Source: Flavobacteriales bacterium
Lineage (GTDB): Bacteria > Bacteroidota > Bacteroidia > Flavobacteriales_F > PHOS-HE28
Assembly (NCBI GenBank): GCA_016705955.1
Contig: JADJKO010000010.1
Coordinates: 135,197 to 199,196 of the forward strand
Direction: 5' to 3'
DNA: 64,000 nt
Positions 15,816 through 23,532 of the stretch are shown piece after piece. The position numbers and the translations under genes are program-made. Each line of letters begins with the position of its first letter. The first letter of the stretch is position 1. The notes beneath the pieces were generated by a model. That model had not been told where the DNA came from and did not search any database. It saw nothing but the letters and a program-made list of their open reading frames with translations.

Positions 15816-18515
15816 CTAAGGTTCGTAGCCCAAGTTGCTCCCCAGCCAACGCTCCATCTCCTGCTGGTCGATGCCCTTGCGCTGCGCGAGATCCTGCACC
15901 TGATCGCGGCCCACGCGACCCACGCCGAAGTATTTGGAACGCGGGTGCGCGAAGTACCAGCCGCTCACCGCAGCGGTGGGGTACATGGCCAGGCTGTCGG
16001 TGAGGGTGATGCTGGTGTGTGCCGTGGCGTCCAACAGGCGGAAGAGTTCCGGCTTGGTGGTGTGATCCGGACAGGCCGGGTAGCCCGGTGCCGGGCGGAC
16101 GCCCTGATATTCCTCCCGGATCAGTTGCTCGTTGGTGAAGGGCGCGGTCTCATAGCCCCAGAGTTCTTCGCGCACGATCTCATGCAGCTTCTCGGCGAAG
16201 GCTTCCGCGAGACGATCGGCGAGTGCCTTCAGGAGGATCGCGCTGTAGTCGTCGTGCGCGGCTTCGAAGCGTTTCACGCGTTCATCCACACCATGCCCTG
16301 CGCTCACCGCGAAGCCACCGAGGAAGTCGGGCGTGCCCTGGGGTGCGATGAAGTCGGCCAGCGCGATGTACGGCACACCGGGAGCCTTCTTGGATTGTTG
16401 CCGCATGGTCTGGCAGGTACCGAGCACCGCCGTGCGATCGGCATTCGCGTAGAGCGCGATGTCGTCATCGTTCACCGCATTCGCTGGCCAGATGGCGGCG
16501 ACACCATGCGCTTGGATCCATTGCTCCTTCACGATGCGGTCCAGCATTTTCAGGGCATCGTTGTGCAAGCGCGTAGCCTCCGTGCCGACCACCGCATCCG
16601 TGAGGATCGCGGGGTACTTGCCCGCCAGTTCCCACGCCATGAAGAAGGGCCTCCAGTCGATGTACGGAATGAGTTGCTTCAGCGGATAATTGCGATAGCT
16701 GAACACGCCGGTGCTCTTGGGCTGTACTGGTGGTTCCTCGGTCCAGTCGATCTTGAATTTCTTAGCGCGTGCTTCGGCGATCGGGAGGTATTCCTTCTCG
16801 CGTTGACTGCCTTCGTACTGCGTGCGCACTTTGGCGTACTCGGCTTTCACCTCGGCTTCGAAGCGCGTGCGTTCGTTGTCGCTGAGCAAGTTGCTCACCA
16901 CGGGCACGCTACGCGAAGCATCGATCACGTGTACGACCGGTTTGCTGTAATGCGGCGCGATGCGCACGGCGGTATGCACGCGACTGGTCGTCGCGCCGCC
17001 GATCAGCAGCGGCGTTTCAAAGCCTTCGCGTTCCATCTCCTTCGCCACGTGGACCATCTCATCCAGTGAAGGCGTGATCAAGCCGCTGAGGCCGATGATG
17101 TCCGCCTTCAACTCGCGCGCGGCCTTGAGGATGACCGCGCTCTGCACCATCACACCCAGGTCGATCACTTGCCAACCGTTGCACGCGAGGATCACACCCA
17201 CGATGTTCTTGCCGATGTCGTGTACATCACCCTTTACGGTGGCGAGCAGCACTTTCTTCGCGCCCTCCTGTCGCGTTCCCATGGTTTCCACCTGTGGTGC
17301 AGAACGCTTCTTCTCTTCGAGGAAAGGTTCGAGATAAGCCACGGCGCGCTTCATCACGCGCGCGCTCTTCACCACTTGCGGCAGGAACATCTTGCCGGAA
17401 CCGAAGAGATCCCCGACGACGTTCATACCCGCCATGAGCGGACCTTCGATCACGAGCACCGGCTCGTCGTACTTCACCCGCGCCTCTTCGGTATCGGCTT
17501 CGATGTATTCCGTGACGCCGTGTACCAGGGCGTGCTTCAAGCGATCCTCCACCGTGCCTTCGCGCCATGCGGCTTGCGCGGCCACCACCTCTGCGGATGG
17601 CGCGCCTTTGAACTGTTCTGCGAAGGTGACCATGCGCTCCGTCGCATCCGACCGACGTGCGAGCAATACATCCTCCACGTGTTCGAGCAGGTCCTTCGGG
17701 ATGTCGTCGTAGACACCGATCTGCCCCGCGTTCACGATGCCCATGTCCATGCCCGCTTGGATGGCGTGGTAGAGGAAGGCGGTGTGGATCGCTTCGCGCA
17801 CGGGTTCGTTCCCGCGGAAGCTGAAGCTCACGTTGCTGACACCGCCGCTCACCAGCGCACCCGGCAGGTTCTGCTTGATCCACCGCACGGCTTCGATGTA
17901 GTCGATGGCGTAGCGATCGTGTTCGCTCATGCCCGTGGCCACCGTGAGGATATTCGGGTCGATGATGATGTCGTGCGGCGGGAAACCGGCTTTCGTGATG
18001 AGCAGATCGTACACGCGTTGCGCGATCGCGACCCTGCGCTCGTAGTTGTCCGCCTGGCCCTTCTCATCGAAGCACATCACCACCGTGGCGGCACCCAATC
18101 GGCGGATGATCTTCGCTTGCCGGAGGAACTCCTCCTCCCCTTCCTTCAGGCTGATGCTGTTGGCGATGCCCTTGCCTTGCAAACACTTCAACCCTGCTTC
18201 GATCACACTGAACTTGGAGGAGTCCACCATCACCGGTACGCGCGCGATGTCCGGCTCGGCCGCGATGAGGTTGAGGAGCTTGGTCATGGCCTGTACGCCA
18301 TCGATCAGGCCCTCGTCCATGTTCACGTCGATCACTTGCGCGCCGTTCTCCACTTGCTGGCGCGCCACGTTCACGGCCTCATCGTAGTTGCCGTTCTTGA
18401 TCAGCTTGCGAAAGGCCGCACTGCCGGTGACGTTCGTGCGCTCGCCGATGTTGACGAAGTTGGCGCCCTTGAAAATGCGCAGCGGTTCGAGACCGGAGTA
18501 GTTGGGGATGCTCAT
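15816..18515 (-). CDS. metH: Cobalamin-dependent methionine synthase, C-terminal part (folate, B12 and activation domains)
   Basis: The 899-residue protein contains the pterin-binding domain (VNIGERTNVTGSAAF at the start; VMVDSSKFSVIEAGLKCLQG), the cap and cobalamin-binding domains with the B12-ligand motif DVHDIGKNIV near residue 430, and the SAM-dependent activation domain (about residues 570-899, with RPAPGYPACPDHTTK). It lacks the homocysteine-binding domain, which is the next gene upstream (18669-19670). The enzyme transfers methyl from methyltetrahydrofolate to homocysteine. Splitting MetH into two adjacent genes is known in Bacteroidota. The 153-base spacer to the upstream gene holds a long inverted repeat. 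The pair lies downstream of a SAM-I riboswitch. Confidence 0.96.
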   Translation of the reverse strand: MSIPNYSGLEPLRIFKGANFVNIGERTNVTGSAAFRKLIKNGNYDEAVNVARQQVENGAQVIDVNMDEGLIDGVQAMTKLLNLIAAEPDIARVPVMVDSSKFSVIEAGLKCLQGKGIANSISLKEGEEEFLRQAKIIRRLGAATVVMCFDEKGQADNYERRVAIAQRVYDLLITKAGFPPHDIIIDPNILTVATGMSEHDRYAIDYIEAVRWIKQNLPGALVSGGVSNVSFSFRGNEPVREAIHTAFLYHAIQAGMDMGIVNAGQIGVYDDIPKDLLEHVEDVLLARRSDATERMVTFAEQFKGAPSAEVVAAQAAWREGTVEDRLKHALVHGVTEYIEADTEEARVKYDEPVLVIEGPLMAGMNVVGDLFGSGKMFLPQVVKSARVMKRAVAYLEPFLEEKKRSAPQVETMGTRQEGAKKVLLATVKGDVHDIGKNIVGVILACNGWQVIDLGVMVQSAVILKAARELKADIIGLSGLITPSLDEMVHVAKEMEREGFETPLLIGGATTSRVHTAVRIAPHYSKPVVHVIDASRSVPVVSNLLSDNERTRFEAEVKAEYAKVRTQYEGSQREKEYLPIAEARAKKFKIDWTEEPPVQPKSTGVFSYRNYPLKQLIPYIDWRPFFMAWELAGKYPAILTDAVVGTEATRLHNDALKMLDRIVKEQWIQAHGVAAIWPANAVNDDDIALYANADRTAVLGTCQTMRQQSKKAPGVPYIALADFIAPQGTPDFLGGFAVSAGHGVDERVKRFEAAHDDYSAILLKALADRLAEAFAEKLHEIVREELWGYETAPFTNEQLIREEYQGVRPAPGYPACPDHTTKPELFRLLDATAHTSITLTDSLAMYPTAAVSGWYFAHPRSKYFGVGRVGRDQVQDLAQRKGIDQQEMERWLGSNLGYEP

Positions 18516-18553
18516 CTCAAGAGAAGCTCACAGAGGGGAATGGGAATACAGGT

Positions 18554-18648
18554 TCACGCAGAGGCGCAGGGAACGCAGAGCATGAAGAGTTTGACGCAAG
18601 AAGGATCTGACCACCGCGCGCCTCTGCGTTCTCTGCGCCTCTGCGTGA
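18554..18648. repeat. Long inverted repeat (27-bp arms) in the spacer of the split metH genes
   Basis: Arm 1 (18554-18580) is tcacgcagaggcgcagggaa followed by cgcagag. Arm 2 (18622-18648) is its reverse complement with one mismatch, and 41 bases separate them. The arms repeat a CTCTGCG(C/T) unit three times. In the transcript it would form a strong stem between the two metH coding regions. A related solo copy lies at 7262-7310, so it looks like a dispersed intergenic element. Confidence 0.85.
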
Positions 18649-18668
18649 TGGCTCTCTCTTCGATCTGC

Positions 18669-19670
18669 TCATACGCTCACAGGTAGCGGACGTGGTTGAT
18701 GCTTGCTCGCTTCCTCAGCCAGCGCAGCGATGTGTTCGGGTGTGGTGCCGCAACATCCACCGACCACATTCACCCATCCGCTCTTCATGAACTCGCCCAC
18801 GAGTTTCGCGGTGACCTCCGGCGTTTCGCGGTACTCGCCCATCTGGTCCGGAAGTCCGGCGTTCGGGTACACACTGGTACGGCAACTCGCTTGCTCGGCG
18901 ATCACTTCCAGATAGGGTCGCATCTGCGCGGCACCCAATGCACAGTTCAACCCCAGGCTGAAGAGCGGCACATGCGCCATACTGATCATGAAGGCTTCGA
19001 TCGTTTGTCCGCTGAGGGTGCGACCGCTCGCATCGGTGATGGTCACACTGCACATGAGCGGTAAGCGCTTGCCGCGCGCTTCGAACACTTCCTCGATGGC
19101 GTAGAAGGCGGCCTTCGCATTCAACGTATCGAAGATGGTCTCCACCAGGAGCAGGTCCACACCGCCGTCCATCAGCGCTTCCACTTGCTCGCGGTAAGCG
19201 CTGGCCAATTCATCAAACGTGACGGCGCGGTAACCGGGGTCGTTCACATCCGGACTCAGCGATGCGGTCTTGTTCATCGGCCCGATCGCACCGGCCACGA
19301 AGCGCGGCTTGGACGGGTGCAGCGCGGTGTACTTGTCGCAGGCCTCGCGCGCCAATTGCGCGGAGCGGATGTTCATCTCTCGCACGAGGTGTTCGCACTT
19401 GTGCTCACCCTGTGCGATACGCGTCGCGCTGAAGGTGTTGGTCTCCACGATGTCGGCACCGGCCTCCAGGTATTGCTCGTGGATGGTGCGGATGGCATCC
19501 GGCCGCGTGAGCGAGAGCAGTTCGTTGTTGCCCTGCAAAAGGATCGGGTGATCCTTCATGCTTTCGGGACGGAAGTCCTCCTCGGAAAGTCCGAGGCGTT
19601 GGATCATGGTGCCCATAGCCCCATCCAGGATGAGGATCCGTCCTTCAGCGAGTTGTTCGATCGTGTTCAT
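18669..19670 (-). CDS. Homocysteine S-methyltransferase domain protein (N-terminal part of split MetH)
   Basis: The 333-residue protein is the homocysteine-binding module of methionine synthase. It begins ILDGAMGTMIQRLGL and has the zinc ligands GLNCALG (about residues 242-248) and GGCCGTTPEH (about 305-314). It ends where cobalamin-dependent MetH would continue into the folate domain, which is encoded by the next gene. The two proteins presumably assemble into a functional enzyme. ATG 19670 begins MNTIEQLAEGRILIL. Its leader (19681-19888) carries a SAM-I riboswitch and an intrinsic terminator, so expression should fall when SAM is abundant. Confidence 0.95.
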   Translation of the reverse strand: MNTIEQLAEGRILILDGAMGTMIQRLGLSEEDFRPESMKDHPILLQGNNELLSLTRPDAIRTIHEQYLEAGADIVETNTFSATRIAQGEHKCEHLVREMNIRSAQLAREACDKYTALHPSKPRFVAGAIGPMNKTASLSPDVNDPGYRAVTFDELASAYREQVEALMDGGVDLLLVETIFDTLNAKAAFYAIEEVFEARGKRLPLMCSVTITDASGRTLSGQTIEAFMISMAHVPLFSLGLNCALGAAQMRPYLEVIAEQASCRTSVYPNAGLPDQMGEYRETPEVTAKLVGEFMKSGWVNVVGGCCGTTPEHIAALAEEASKHQPRPLPVSV

Positions 19671-19680
19671 TTCTGGTCAC

Positions 19681-19712
19681 AAAAAAGCCCCACCCGGTGT
19701 ACCGGATGAGGC
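19681..19712 (-). terminator. Intrinsic terminator forming the expression platform of the SAM riboswitch
   Basis: On the minus strand gcctcatccggtacaccggg continues with tggggc and a run of six T (19681-19686). CCTCATCCGG pairs with CCGGGTGGGG over ten base pairs, including G-U pairs, with a TACA loop. It ends about 11 bases before the start codon at 19670 and follows the aptamer, as expected for transcriptional attenuation. Confidence 0.88.
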
Positions 19713-19750
19713 CTGCGGGACGCGAGTTGCGCACAATGACCTGATCACGG

Positions 19751-19888
19751 CTCATCTTTTTCCTCCATGTCAGTCCGAGCGGAGCCGAGCACGACATGGA
19801 GGAACTGGATTTGGCACCTGTCCGGGGTGGGAACTCCGGGGGGTTGCCAAGGCTTCAACGGGCCAGTCCCTCAGCCTTTCTTGATAAG
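19751..19888 (-). promoter_or_regulatory. SAM-I (S-box) riboswitch
   Basis: Read on the minus strand, the leader matches the S-box consensus closely. It begins CTTATCAAGA, continues with GCTGAGGGACTGGCCC and TGAAGCC..GGCAACC, has GGTGCCAAATCC in the P3/J3-4 region, a strong P4 helix (TTCCTCCATGTC paired with GACATGGAGGA), and closes with GATGAG pairing with CTTATC to form P1. Binding of S-adenosylmethionine stabilises P1 and allows the downstream terminator (19681-19712) to form, switching off the metH genes. A TACTTTCG element about 20 bases upstream (near 19912) resembles the Bacteroidota -7 box TAnnTTTG, with no clear -33 box. This riboswitch type before metH is established; the identification here rests on sequence pattern only. 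Confidence 0.95.
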
Positions 19889-19946
19889 CAAATGGAAAGA
19901 ACGCGCGGCGAAAGTAAGAGAACCCGGTGGGCGATCCGCAATGGAC

Positions 19947-20204
19947 TCACCCTTGCGCACTCGCGAACTCCTTCACGAAGCTCACGATCTTCTTGCGCAA
20001 CAGCAGGAAGAGCAGTACGTAGGGCACGGCCATCAGGTACAGGATGCCGTTGTTCAGGCCCCGGCCGATGGGCTGCTCACCACCGAAGATCCCGCCATCG
20101 CGGCTTTGTGCCACCGCCTTGCACATGGCACAGCCCTGCGCCCACACATCAGCGGGAAGCAACGCTAGCAGTACGACAAGGAAAAGGAGGGTGAGCCTGC
20201 CCAT
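19947..20204 (-). CDS. Small secreted or membrane protein with a CxxC motif, oxidase cluster
   Basis: The 85-residue protein has a signal peptide (MGRLTLLFLVVLLALLPADV) ending WAQ, and directly after the likely cleavage site a GCAMCK motif (C-A-M-C). A glycine-rich stretch and one membrane helix (LYLMAVPYVLLFLLL) with a basic end follow. The CxxC would face the periplasm close to the membrane, where it could bind copper or heme or act in thiol chemistry; this is inference. It is the last gene of the oxidase assembly run, 42 bases after the DUF420 gene. No family name is recognised. Confidence 0.75.
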   Translation of the reverse strand: MGRLTLLFLVVLLALLPADVWAQGCAMCKAVAQSRDGGIFGGEQPIGRGLNNGILYLMAVPYVLLFLLLRKKIVSFVKEFASAQG

Positions 20205-20246
20205 GACGGATCAAATGTAACCGCCGGGGATGGAATTGGTTCCGAC

Positions 20247-20798
20247 CTAGTAGTAGGGCGATATGAGCAAATAGACCACCACCCCGCTCAGGCTCACGAA
20301 GAGCCAGATCGGCCAGACCCGTCGGGCCATCCTCCGGTGCTCCGGATAGCGCGCGGACAATGCCCGGTAGGCTGTGAAGAGAATGAAGGGAAGCGATCCC
20401 GCAGCGAGCAGGATGTGCGTGGCCAGGATGATGTAGTAGATCACCTTGATCGCACCGGTACCTCCGAAGCGGGTGTCCCCAGCGAACAGGTGGTGCAGGA
20501 TGTACGAGATCAAGAAGAGCACCGAAAGAATGATCGCGGTCATCATAATGCCCCGATGCGCTTGCCATCTTCGGGAACGTGCTGCGATCAACCCAGCGAC
20601 AAGCAACACACTTACCACGGAATTCAGGATCGCGTTGATCCGAGCGAAGACATGCACATCGAATCCGTCCGGCGCGGGCACTTGTACTCGGTTCAAGATC
20701 ACCACCAGAAGGAAGACGATCACCGAGAAGATCCAGATCACACGGTTCGCCTTCTTGTCGGCGACGTCCAGCGCTCGCTTCGGATAGGCCTCCTTCAT
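20247..20798 (-). CDS. DUF420 domain membrane protein (oxidase-associated)
   Basis: The 183-residue protein has five membrane segments. Conserved histidines lie in the typical DUF420/CtaM-like arrangement (RINAILNSVVSVLLVAGLIA; RRWQAHRGIMMTAI; SYILHHLFAGDTRFGG; ILATHILLAAGSLPF). In Gram-positive bacteria, DUF420 proteins (CtaM) are needed for heme-copper oxidase maturation; the role in Bacteroidota is inferred from constant linkage to SCO and subunit III. ATG 20798 (MKEAYPKRALDV) is chosen since it lies five bases after the SCO stop; the open frame upstream overlaps the SCO gene. Confidence 0.9.
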   Translation of the reverse strand: MKEAYPKRALDVADKKANRVIWIFSVIVFLLVVILNRVQVPAPDGFDVHVFARINAILNSVVSVLLVAGLIAARSRRWQAHRGIMMTAIILSVLFLISYILHHLFAGDTRFGGTGAIKVIYYIILATHILLAAGSLPFILFTAYRALSARYPEHRRMARRVWPIWLFVSLSGVVVYLLISPYY

Positions 20799-20802
20799 CC
20801 GG

Positions 20803-21540
20803 TCAGCGCTTGCGGCGTTCGCGCTCCGCATCGGCGGCCTTGACCTTCTCCTCCTTCAAGAGCATCTTCAGATCCGCCGCAAGTGCATTCATGCCGGCCA
20901 TAGTGGTGCCGTCGTAATACCCACGGATGTGCCGGTCCTTGTCCACCAGGACGAATTGATCCGAATGGAGGAAACCACCCGGTGCCATCACATCCTCCTT
21001 GGCCGCGAGGTAGTAGCCCTCGGATCCTTGCAGGTAGATGTCCGCCTTGTTGCCGGTGAGGAATTTCCAACGCGTGGTATCCGCTTGGAGTTTGTGCGCA
21101 TACGCGTCCAGTACTTCCGGCGTGTCGTATTCGGGATCCACGGTGTGGCTCAGGAAGACCACATCATCGAACGCATCATCATCGAGCTTCAATTGAAGCT
21201 GTTGCATCTGCACACCCATCTTCGGGCAGATGGAGGTGCAGCGGGTGAAGAAGAAATCGACCACGAGGATCTTGCCTTCCACCATCTTGTCCGTGAAGGG
21301 CTTACCGTGCCGATCGATGAAACTGAACGGTGGAACGGTGGTGTAGATCGTATCGATCACCGACTTCCCATCGCGTTGCACCACCACGGTCTCCTTCGGC
21401 CCGAAATAGGGCAGGTAATTGAAGTGGTGCTTGGCAATACCCAACAAGGGCGAGAAGAACACGAAGAGGCCGACGATGAACACGCCGATACCACCAAGAA
21501 TGAGGATCTTCTTCAACCGGCCCGCGGGCTCGATGGTCAT
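20803..21540 (-). CDS. SCO1/SenC family copper chaperone
   Basis: The 245-residue protein has an N-terminal membrane anchor (LKKILILGGIGVFIVGLFVF) and a thioredoxin-like domain with the SCO copper-binding motif CTSICP (CxxxC) and a distant conserved histidine (near SDQFVLVDKDRHIRGYYDG). SCO proteins load the CuA site of cytochrome oxidase subunit II in the periplasm. ATG 21540 overlaps closely with the subunit IV stop (21542) and leaves the anchor at the start; the extension upstream to 21594 lies inside the neighbouring gene. Its usual client, subunit II, is not encoded in the window. Confidence 0.94.
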   Translation of the reverse strand: MTIEPAGRLKKILILGGIGVFIVGLFVFFSPLLGIAKHHFNYLPYFGPKETVVVQRDGKSVIDTIYTTVPPFSFIDRHGKPFTDKMVEGKILVVDFFFTRCTSICPKMGVQMQQLQLKLDDDAFDDVVFLSHTVDPEYDTPEVLDAYAHKLQADTTRWKFLTGNKADIYLQGSEGYYLAAKEDVMAPGGFLHSDQFVLVDKDRHIRGYYDGTTMAGMNALAADLKMLLKEEKVKAADAERERRKR

Positions 21541-21541
21541 C

Positions 21542-21916
21542 TCAGAGGTAGGTCTCCCAGAGCCAGTGTATGTACTGCGATTCCCAGATGGCAATGAAGA
21601 CCAGGTACAGGATGAACAGCGCGTACGGCACCAGGATAATGGCGCGGATGTTCCGGCGCTCGTCGCCCAGGTGCATGAAGCTCATCACGATGTAGGTGGC
21701 CTTCACGAGTGTGAGCATCACGTAGGTCCACTTGATGGTATTCCACGCGCTGTGGTCGAACCAGTCCTTCCAGTAGGCACCAAGGGTCACTTCCACGGTG
21801 GTCACCACACTCAGGAGCAAGGTCACCAACCAGATCTTCCGGCGGATCTTCCGGCCTTCCTCCTCGCTGTGGTGAGCGTCCAGGCTGTATTCAATGACAT
21901 CGTCGCGTACCAACAT
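21542..21916 (-). CDS. Cytochrome c oxidase subunit IV family protein
   Basis: The 124-residue protein has a polar N-terminus (MLVRDDVIEYSLDAHHSEEE) and three membrane segments (IWLVTLLLSVVTTVEVTLGA; YVMLTLVKATYIVMSFMHLG; AIILVPYALFILYLVFIAIW). This matches the prokaryotic COX4 family found after subunit III. The MSFMHLGDE stretch is the usual conserved feature. It sits between subunit III (two-base gap) and SCO (one-base gap), an operon arrangement typical of Bacteroidota caa3-type oxidases. Confidence 0.93.
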   Translation of the reverse strand: MLVRDDVIEYSLDAHHSEEEGRKIRRKIWLVTLLLSVVTTVEVTLGAYWKDWFDHSAWNTIKWTYVMLTLVKATYIVMSFMHLGDERRNIRAIILVPYALFILYLVFIAIWESQYIHWLWETYL

Positions 21917-21918
21917 GA

Positions 21919-22785
21919 TCAGAGGAGATAGAAGAAGGTGAACACGAACACCCACACCAGATCCACGAAGTGCCAGTACAAACCGGCCTTCTCCACCATT
22001 TCATAGTGGCCCCGGCGGTGGAAGACACCCCGCACCACCATGATCAGTACGATGAGGTTGATGATGACCCCGCTGAACACGTGGAAACCGTGGAAGCCGG
22101 TGATGAAGAAGAAGAAGTTGGCGTACTGCGGTGGGCCATACTCGTTCCGGCGCATGTTCGCACCGTCCACATAGGACACACGGTCATTCCAGATCGCCAA
22201 GGAAGCGTTACGGTCCAAGTGTTCTGCGCCCTCCACGCCTTTGAGGTAATGGCCTTCCACCGCCTTCACCAAGTGGAAGCTGTCGTGCGCCGTGGGGTCG
22301 TGGGTATCGTGTTCATCGTTATGGACCCAGTACTTATCCCCTTGGGTGGTGGTGATGTAGCCTCCACCGCCGTGGATGAAGTGGCTCCACTCCCATGCTT
22401 GCGATCCCACGAAGAAGGCACCGCCAAGCACGGTGGCGAAAAGCCATTTGATCACACCTCCCTTGTCCATGCGGTGCCCGGCCTCCACGGCCAGCACCAT
22501 GGTCACGGAGCTGAAGATGAGGATGGCCGTCATGAGGGCCACGTAGATTAACGGGAAACTGCCATTGGTGAAGGGCAGTGCCCGGAAGACCTCCTCCCCG
22601 ATGGGCCACGCTTCGGTGGTGCTGTGGCGCACGAATCCGTAGGCCGTCAGCAAGCCGCTGAAGGTCAACGCGTCCGACACCAGGAAGAACCACATCATCA
22701 TCTTCCCGTAGCTGATGCTGAACGGGGACCTTCCGCCGCCCCATAGGACGTCGTTGCTCAAGGTTTTGGTAGTGTCTCCTGCCAT
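21919..22785 (-). CDS. Cytochrome c oxidase subunit III, long paralogue
   Basis: The 288-residue protein has the subunit III fold with seven hydrophobic segments, including KMMMWFFLVSDALTFSGLLT, a large periplasmic insertion of about 90 residues between the third and later helices (HGGGGYITTTQGDKYWVHND onward, rich in His, Asp and Glu), and the signature FFFITGFHGFHVFSGVIINL followed by GLYWHFVDLVWVFVFTFFYLL. Subunit III stabilises the oxidase and supports proton uptake. It is the second of two adjacent subunit III genes; the other is 22808-23530. The insertion is longer than in the shorter paralogue. Confidence 0.94.
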   Translation of the reverse strand: MAGDTTKTLSNDVLWGGGRSPFSISYGKMMMWFFLVSDALTFSGLLTAYGFVRHSTTEAWPIGEEVFRALPFTNGSFPLIYVALMTAILIFSSVTMVLAVEAGHRMDKGGVIKWLFATVLGGAFFVGSQAWEWSHFIHGGGGYITTTQGDKYWVHNDEHDTHDPTAHDSFHLVKAVEGHYLKGVEGAEHLDRNASLAIWNDRVSYVDGANMRRNEYGPPQYANFFFFITGFHGFHVFSGVIINLIVLIMVVRGVFHRRGHYEMVEKAGLYWHFVDLVWVFVFTFFYLL

Positions 22786-22807
22786 GGTCTTTTATACGGC
22801 GGCAATG

Positions 22808-23530
22808 TTAGTGAACAAAGCGCAGGAACAAAAAGAGGTATATCCACAGGCCGCCGAGGAAATGCCAATAGACCGTCCCTGCCCACAGACCCACATGGTC
22901 CGTAGCGGTGTACCGCTGCCGGATGGCCATGCCCAACATGATCACCAGGCTCAACAGCCCGAAGGCCATGTGCGCCGCATGGGCGATGGTCAAGGTGTAC
23001 ACGTAAGGTCCGGTGCGGTCCCACTGCTCTGCGATCTCCGCGTCCAGCGGGTGCTCCCGGCCGGTGTCATCGGCCGTGTACCAGTGGCCATCCACGGGGA
23101 TCAGTGGCTGCCCGTCCTTGGTAATGGTGAAGTCCGTGCCGTAGGTCCCGCCGATCCCCAGCAACTTGTTCGGACTCCATGTGATACCCAAGCGGACCAG
23201 GTCCTTCCACCCTTGCATCTGGGATGCGAAGAAGCCGATGCCGAGCGCCAGGCTCGCCACCAGCAGCGGGGCCACCAGCTTCGCTTTCCCGCGGCGGACC
23301 ATGATCAGGGAAAGATGCAGCATGACACTTCCCAGGACCACATACAGGGTGCTCCAATAGAACGGCTGCGGCATGGTGATCCGCGTCCAATACCCTGCGC
23401 TCTTGCTCACGATGTACGCACTGGTGAGTCCGGCGAAGAACATCACGATCGCGAAGATCACCAGCCAGGTCATCAACCGCCGTGTGCCGATGGCGCGTTG
23501 CCGTTCTTCTTCCGGGGTGAATGCGTCCAT
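22808..23530 (-). CDS. Cytochrome c oxidase subunit III family protein, short paralogue
   Basis: The 240-residue protein carries the helices of subunit III: TWLVIFAIVMFFAGLTSAYI, SLALGIGFFASQMQGWKDLV, LTIAHAAHMAFGLLSLVIML, and a C-terminal VYWHFLGGLWIYLFLFLRF. The acidic residue found in proton-antenna helices of canonical subunit III is less obvious here. ATG 23530 (MDAFTPEEERQRAIGTRRLM) follows two bases after the heme O synthase stop; the frame stays open upstream to 23716 inside that gene. Two consecutive subunit III genes are a known Bacteroidota arrangement. Confidence 0.93.
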   Translation of the reverse strand: MDAFTPEEERQRAIGTRRLMTWLVIFAIVMFFAGLTSAYIVSKSAGYWTRITMPQPFYWSTLYVVLGSVMLHLSLIMVRRGKAKLVAPLLVASLALGIGFFASQMQGWKDLVRLGITWSPNKLLGIGGTYGTDFTITKDGQPLIPVDGHWYTADDTGREHPLDAEIAEQWDRTGPYVYTLTIAHAAHMAFGLLSLVIMLGMAIRQRYTATDHVGLWAGTVYWHFLGGLWIYLFLFLRFVH

Positions 23531-23532
23531 GG

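Noticed and set aside
18554..18648. Intrinsic terminator between the metH genes
   Set aside because: The arms are 41 bases apart and no T-run follows either arm; it is better described as a dispersed inverted repeat.
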